A DNA stretch of 17,905 bases from JAVBOP01 sp031550405 (GTDB lineage: Bacteria > Bacteroidota > Ignavibacteria > Kapaibacteriales > UBA2268). The notes under the pieces are model-generated. The model worked only from the letters and a program-made list of their open reading frames with translations, made no database searches and had not been told where the DNA came from. The position numbers and the translations under genes were made by a program. The stretch spans positions 1-17,905 of the forward strand of contig JAVBOP010000101.1 of NCBI GenBank assembly GCA_031550405.1. The letters are read 5' to 3'. Below, in pieces: positions 15,548 through 17,905 of the stretch (position 1 is its first letter; every line of letters begins with the position of its first letter).

Positions 15548-17503
15548 TTACTGGCAGCGGCTGTACTTGTTGAACATAAGCAAGTTTCGCTTGGCAATAA
15601 AGTCATATCTGTCAATATCAAATGCCGTAACTTGCTTATAATTATTGTACTTATCGCATGCACCACCGAATGGATACTTCCTGCCTTCAATTTCTATCAT
15701 ACTGATTTTGCAGGATAAATCGCACCCTTCCTTGCCGCCATTGCATATAAAGTCAGGATGATATTTAACCGCTCTATTTGCAAGTGCTTGAAGAGAATAA
15801 TTATCTTTTTTTAATAAACCTATTCGCTGCTTTGCCTTTACTTCAAGCGCAACGCCAAACGCTCCCATCAACCCGGGATCTGGCGGCACAATAATCTCCC
15901 TGTCCGCCAATGCAGCCATCGCAACAGGTATAGCTTTATTATAGCATACACCGCCTTGCATAAATATTTTTTTACCTGCAGGTCGATTCCCTTTCACACG
16001 GTTGATGTAATTCATGCAAATAGAATAGGTTAAGCCTGCGATAATATTTTCATGCGATATGCCTTCCTGCTGTGCCGTCTTAATATCCGAGCTGATAAAT
16101 GCAGCGCACTGGTCGCTAAAATTCGGCGGATTATCACCCTTTAGCGCAAGCGGTTCGATGTCATGCAGGCTGATACCAAGCGATTCGAATGCCGCCTCCT
16201 CAATAAACGAGCCAGTTCCGGCAGAGCAAGCCTCATTCATCGCATAGTCGGCAGGCACTTTATTGACGATATAGGTGTATTTGGCATCCTGACCGCCAAT
16301 TTCAAAGATAGTATCGACCTCGCCGTCAAAAAAAACAGCAGCCGTAGAATGCGCCGTAATTTCGTTGAATATGCCATCGGTCAGCGCATGCATACCAGCA
16401 ATTTGCCGTCCTGAGCCTGTTGTACCTAAGCCTGTTATATTTATATCGGTTGGCAGTTGTTCGTGCAGTGCTTTATAGCATTTTTTCGCAGCAGCAATCG
16501 GGTCGCCATTGGTGTATAAATATTCGCTGGCAAGTATCATATTATCTTCGGTCGATATGGCAACGGCTTTGGTTGTTGTCGATCCAACGTCAAGACCTAA
16601 TATGCTGTTTTCATTAGGCTTGGCTTGTCGGCGTTTAGATTGGTTAAATGTAACTTTATTTATAAATCTATCAAGCGGCGGCTGAAATGAAAAACTGCTA
16701 TGAGTATTTATGAATATTTTTTCATAATTGCAAGTATGTTGAATATCATTATTTATAGCATAGACAGCAGCTCCGAGCGCTTCAAAATGGTCTGCTTCAT
16801 CAGGTATGGCAATTTTGCTGTATTTTTGGCGAAGAAAGTCCATAACTACCTTATTTTTCGTAACTCCGCCAATAAGCATTATGTCGTGAGGATATTCGTC
16901 CCGCAATAATTCTTCTATTTTTTCAGCTATCATTTTGGCAAGTCCGGAAGCAACATTAGCTTTAGGCACACCTTTGTTAAGTGCATGTGTACAGTCAGAC
17001 TTACAGAATACAGAGCATCTGCCGGAAACCTTGTATGGTTCTGTATTTTTTGAAATATCAATAGCTTCGTCTATGGATAAATCCATGCGCTTTATTTGCT
17101 GCAGAAAAAATTCGCCAGTACCGGAAGCACATTTATTTTTAGAAACAACACTTGCTATCTTGTTATAATTATCGAGGTTATACAGTATAAAAGTTTCAGC
17201 GCCAAGCGAAAGTATAGCAGAATATTTATGCTTATTTTGATTGACATAAGATAGTGCATATTCGATGGCTTCCACTTCCGGTATGCTATTTAAGTCAATG
17301 TTATTTCTGAACTTACGCCCAGTAACGGTAATATTTTTATTCGTTAATTCTGTATTTTTAAAATACTTCAAAAGAATATCTTTAGGGTTACCATTATGAA
17401 TAAGCCTTTCTACATTTTCAATTTCAATTATCTCATTGTTTTTTATGACGTTTACTACCGAAATAGCCCACGCTCCAAGGCAAATACCAATTCCCTGCTT
17501 CAT
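15548..17503 (-). CDS. Two-domain CoA-dehydratase activase ATPase (BadF/BadG/HgdC)
   Basis: A 651-residue protein with two tandem ASKHA ATPase domains of the BcrA/BcrD/BadF/BadG family. These hydrolyse ATP to push a low-potential electron from a [4Fe-4S] cluster into a 2-hydroxyacyl-CoA dehydratase or benzoyl-CoA reductase partner. Domain 1 (1-255) has the less typical start GIGICLGAWAIS, KCASGTG (C125) and SGRCSVFCKSDC (C163, C167, C171). Domain 2 (300-560) has the classical GLDVGSTTTK (303-312), EIGGQDAKY, ACSAGTG (C426) and SDQC (C466). A Cys-rich tail follows (C587, C594, C598, GGAC616). In the large family members this tail leads into DUF2229 and a total of about 1400 residues; here the gene stops just there. 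Start ATG 17503 has a strong Shine-Dalgarno sequence. The linker (259-266) is encoded by a palindromic repeat copy. Confidence 0.88.
   Translation of the reverse strand: MKQGIGICLGAWAISVVNVIKNNEIIEIENVERLIHNGNPKDILLKYFKNTELTNKNITVTGRKFRNNIDLNSIPEVEAIEYALSYVNQNKHKYSAILSLGAETFILYNLDNYNKIASVVSKNKCASGTGEFFLQQIKRMDLSIDEAIDISKNTEPYKVSGRCSVFCKSDCTHALNKGVPKANVASGLAKMIAEKIEELLRDEYPHDIMLIGGVTKNKVVMDFLRQKYSKIAIPDEADHFEALGAAVYAINNDIQHTCNYEKIFINTHSSFSFQPPLDRFINKVTFNQSKRRQAKPNENSILGLDVGSTTTKAVAISTEDNMILASEYLYTNGDPIAAAKKCYKALHEQLPTDINITGLGTTGSGRQIAGMHALTDGIFNEITAHSTAAVFFDGEVDTIFEIGGQDAKYTYIVNKVPADYAMNEACSAGTGSFIEEAAFESLGISLHDIEPLALKGDNPPNFSDQCAAFISSDIKTAQQEGISHENIIAGLTYSICMNYINRVKGNRPAGKKIFMQGGVCYNKAIPVAMAALADREIIVPPDPGLMGAFGVALEVKAKQRIGLLKKDNYSLQALANRAVKYHPDFICNGGKEGCDLSCKISMIEIEGRKYPFGGACDKYNNYKQVTAFDIDRYDFIAKRNLLMFNKYSRCQ
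16707..16728 (+). repeat. Palindromic repeat copy inside the CoA activase gene
   Basis: TTTATGAA, TATTTT, TTCATAAT: one mismatch in 22 to the 12472 copy. On the coding (minus) strand it encodes NYEKIFIN, residues 259-266, in the linker between the two ATPase domains. Confidence 0.85.
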
Positions 17504-17513
17504 ATTGAAATTT

Positions 17514-17523
17514 CTCCCTCCTT
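17514..17523 (-). promoter_or_regulatory. Ribosome binding site of the CoA activase gene
   Basis: AAGGAGGGAG on the minus strand, ten bases before ATG 17503; it fixes the start. Confidence 0.8.
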
Positions 17524-17529
17524 CCCATT

Positions 17530-17551
17530 TTTATGAAAAAATATTCATAAA
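17530..17551 (-). repeat. Palindromic repeat copy before the CoA activase gene
   Basis: TTTATGAA, AAAATA, TTCATAAA: perfect 8-bp arms. It lies 27-48 bases before ATG 17503, next to the IS remnant. Its flank ATATCTA also matches the 6614/7575 copies. Confidence 0.88.
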
Positions 17552-17574
17552 TATCTACTCGCTCGAAATAAAAA

Positions 17575-17751
17575 TCAATTATATAGTGTAGCAATATACT
17601 GCCTGTTCACACAAACTAAATGATCTACGATTAATGAAAATGCAATAAATGCTAAAAACATTACATCAGTTTTATCGCATCGGGTGAAAATCCTACCAAA
17701 TCTTTTGATTCTACTGAATAATCTTTCAATTTCATTGCATTTTGGGCACAT
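17575..17751 (-). pseudogene. IS5-like transposase, C-terminal fragment
   Basis: A 58-codon open frame from ATG 17751 to TGA 17575 reads, after six residues, IERLFSRIKRFGRIFTRCDK then TDVMFLAFIAFSLIVDHL. This matches the C-terminal end of IS5-group DDE transposases: the catalytic Glu in IERLF, a Lys seven residues on (E-x6-K), and the closing FLAF helix. The N-terminal part with the two catalytic Asp is absent, so it cannot be active. A TAG lies directly before the ATG. The frame runs through the inverted repeat at 17603-17617 and ends outside the element. Confidence 0.75.
17603..17617 (+). repeat. Terminal inverted repeat, transposase 3' side
   Basis: CTGTTCACACAAACT; pairs with 17864-17878 with two mismatches. 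Confidence 0.65.
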
Positions 17752-17863
17752 CTAAATTAATCAAACTGTAACATTACCGCGATGAATCGGAAAACAATTT
17801 GCTATTAATTTGTATTCGTTATTTTGCCAATTTTATAATGCAAATATACTAAAAAATTATCTG

Positions 17864-17878
17864 ACTTTGTATGAACAG
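17864..17878 (-). repeat. Terminal inverted repeat, transposase 5' side
   Basis: Read on the minus strand it is CTGTTCATACAAAGT; it pairs with 17603-17617. Confidence 0.65.
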
Positions 17879-17905
17879 CACCTAAATATCAACGACAATA
17901 GCCAT

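Larger units (their letters stand above)
17603..17878. mobile_element. Internally deleted IS5-like element with terminal inverted repeats
   Basis: CTGTTCACACAAACT at 17603-17617 and, inverted, CTGTTCATACAAAGT at 17864-17878 match at 13 of 15 positions. They bracket the transposase C-terminal fragment. The whole unit is about 276 bases, against roughly 0.8-1.3 kb for a complete IS5-type element, so most of the transposase gene is gone. Just inside the 17864 end, TATATTTG on the minus strand looks like the former transposase promoter box. I cannot assign a target duplication with confidence. Confidence 0.7.

Noticed and set aside
15436..15690. 84-codon minus-strand frame overlapping the end of the CoA activase, considered as a frameshifted DUF2229 continuation
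   Set aside because: The part beyond the activase stop does not resemble the expected DUF2229 start, and the frame crosses the opposite-strand terminator.
1..17905. CRISPR array, tRNA or rRNA genes
   Set aside because: I found no regularly spaced repeat-spacer pattern and no stretch resembling tRNA or rRNA in the intergenic regions.

Overview
The window looks like chromosome from an AT-rich, probably anaerobic or fermentative member of the Bacteroidota/Chlorobiota (FCB) group, of the Ignavibacteria/Kapabacteria kind. Supporting signs are a type IX secretion (T9SS) sorting domain, a DUF1573 protein with a CGC motif, lipoproteins with acidic residues after the lipobox Cys (export-signal style), many starts without a Shine-Dalgarno sequence, hrcA (usual in Chlorobi/Ignavibacteria, uncommon in classical Bacteroidia), a HydB/HndC-type flavo-Fe-S protein and a two-domain CoA-dehydratase activase. 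The lineage is an inference; no rRNA gene is present.

Layout. 1-4.8 kb is an envelope region: the start of a DUF4249-like lipoprotein (minus), a divergent beta-propeller lipoprotein (plus), a large T9SS-secreted protein with ASH-like and cohesin-like domains (minus), and a divergent DUF1573 protein (plus) closed by a clear intrinsic terminator. 4.8-5.15 kb has no convincing gene. 5.15-10.15 kb is a same-strand (minus) accessory block: Fic protein, signal peptidase I (lepB), YjdF/DUF2238 membrane protein, and a type II restriction-modification pair. 10.2-14.5 kb carries a 725-residue HydB-like NADH-binding subunit, an orphan LolD-type ATPase and hrcA, all minus. 14.5-15.5 kb is a plus-strand lipoprotein with its own terminator. 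15.5-17.5 kb is a double-ATPase CoA activase (minus). The last 300 bases hold an internally deleted IS5-like element with recognisable terminal inverted repeats and the C-terminus of its transposase.

The strongest structure not explained by genes is a short AT-only palindromic repeat, TTTATGAA-6 nt-TTCATAAA. There are about ten copies between 5.15 and 17.55 kb and one degenerate copy near 0.36 kb. Copies sit just after stop codons and/or 3-110 bases before start codons of nearly every minus-strand gene. Two copies are identical over 30 bases and overlap the stop codons of lepB and yjdF. One copy lies in frame inside the CoA activase gene, in the linker between its two ATPase domains.

Functional links: the R-M pair and the Fic protein suggest a small defence or addiction island. 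LepB and YjdF are inserted among them without an obvious link. The HydB-like subunit and the CoA activase both fit anaerobic electron transfer, but neither has its usual partner genes in the window.
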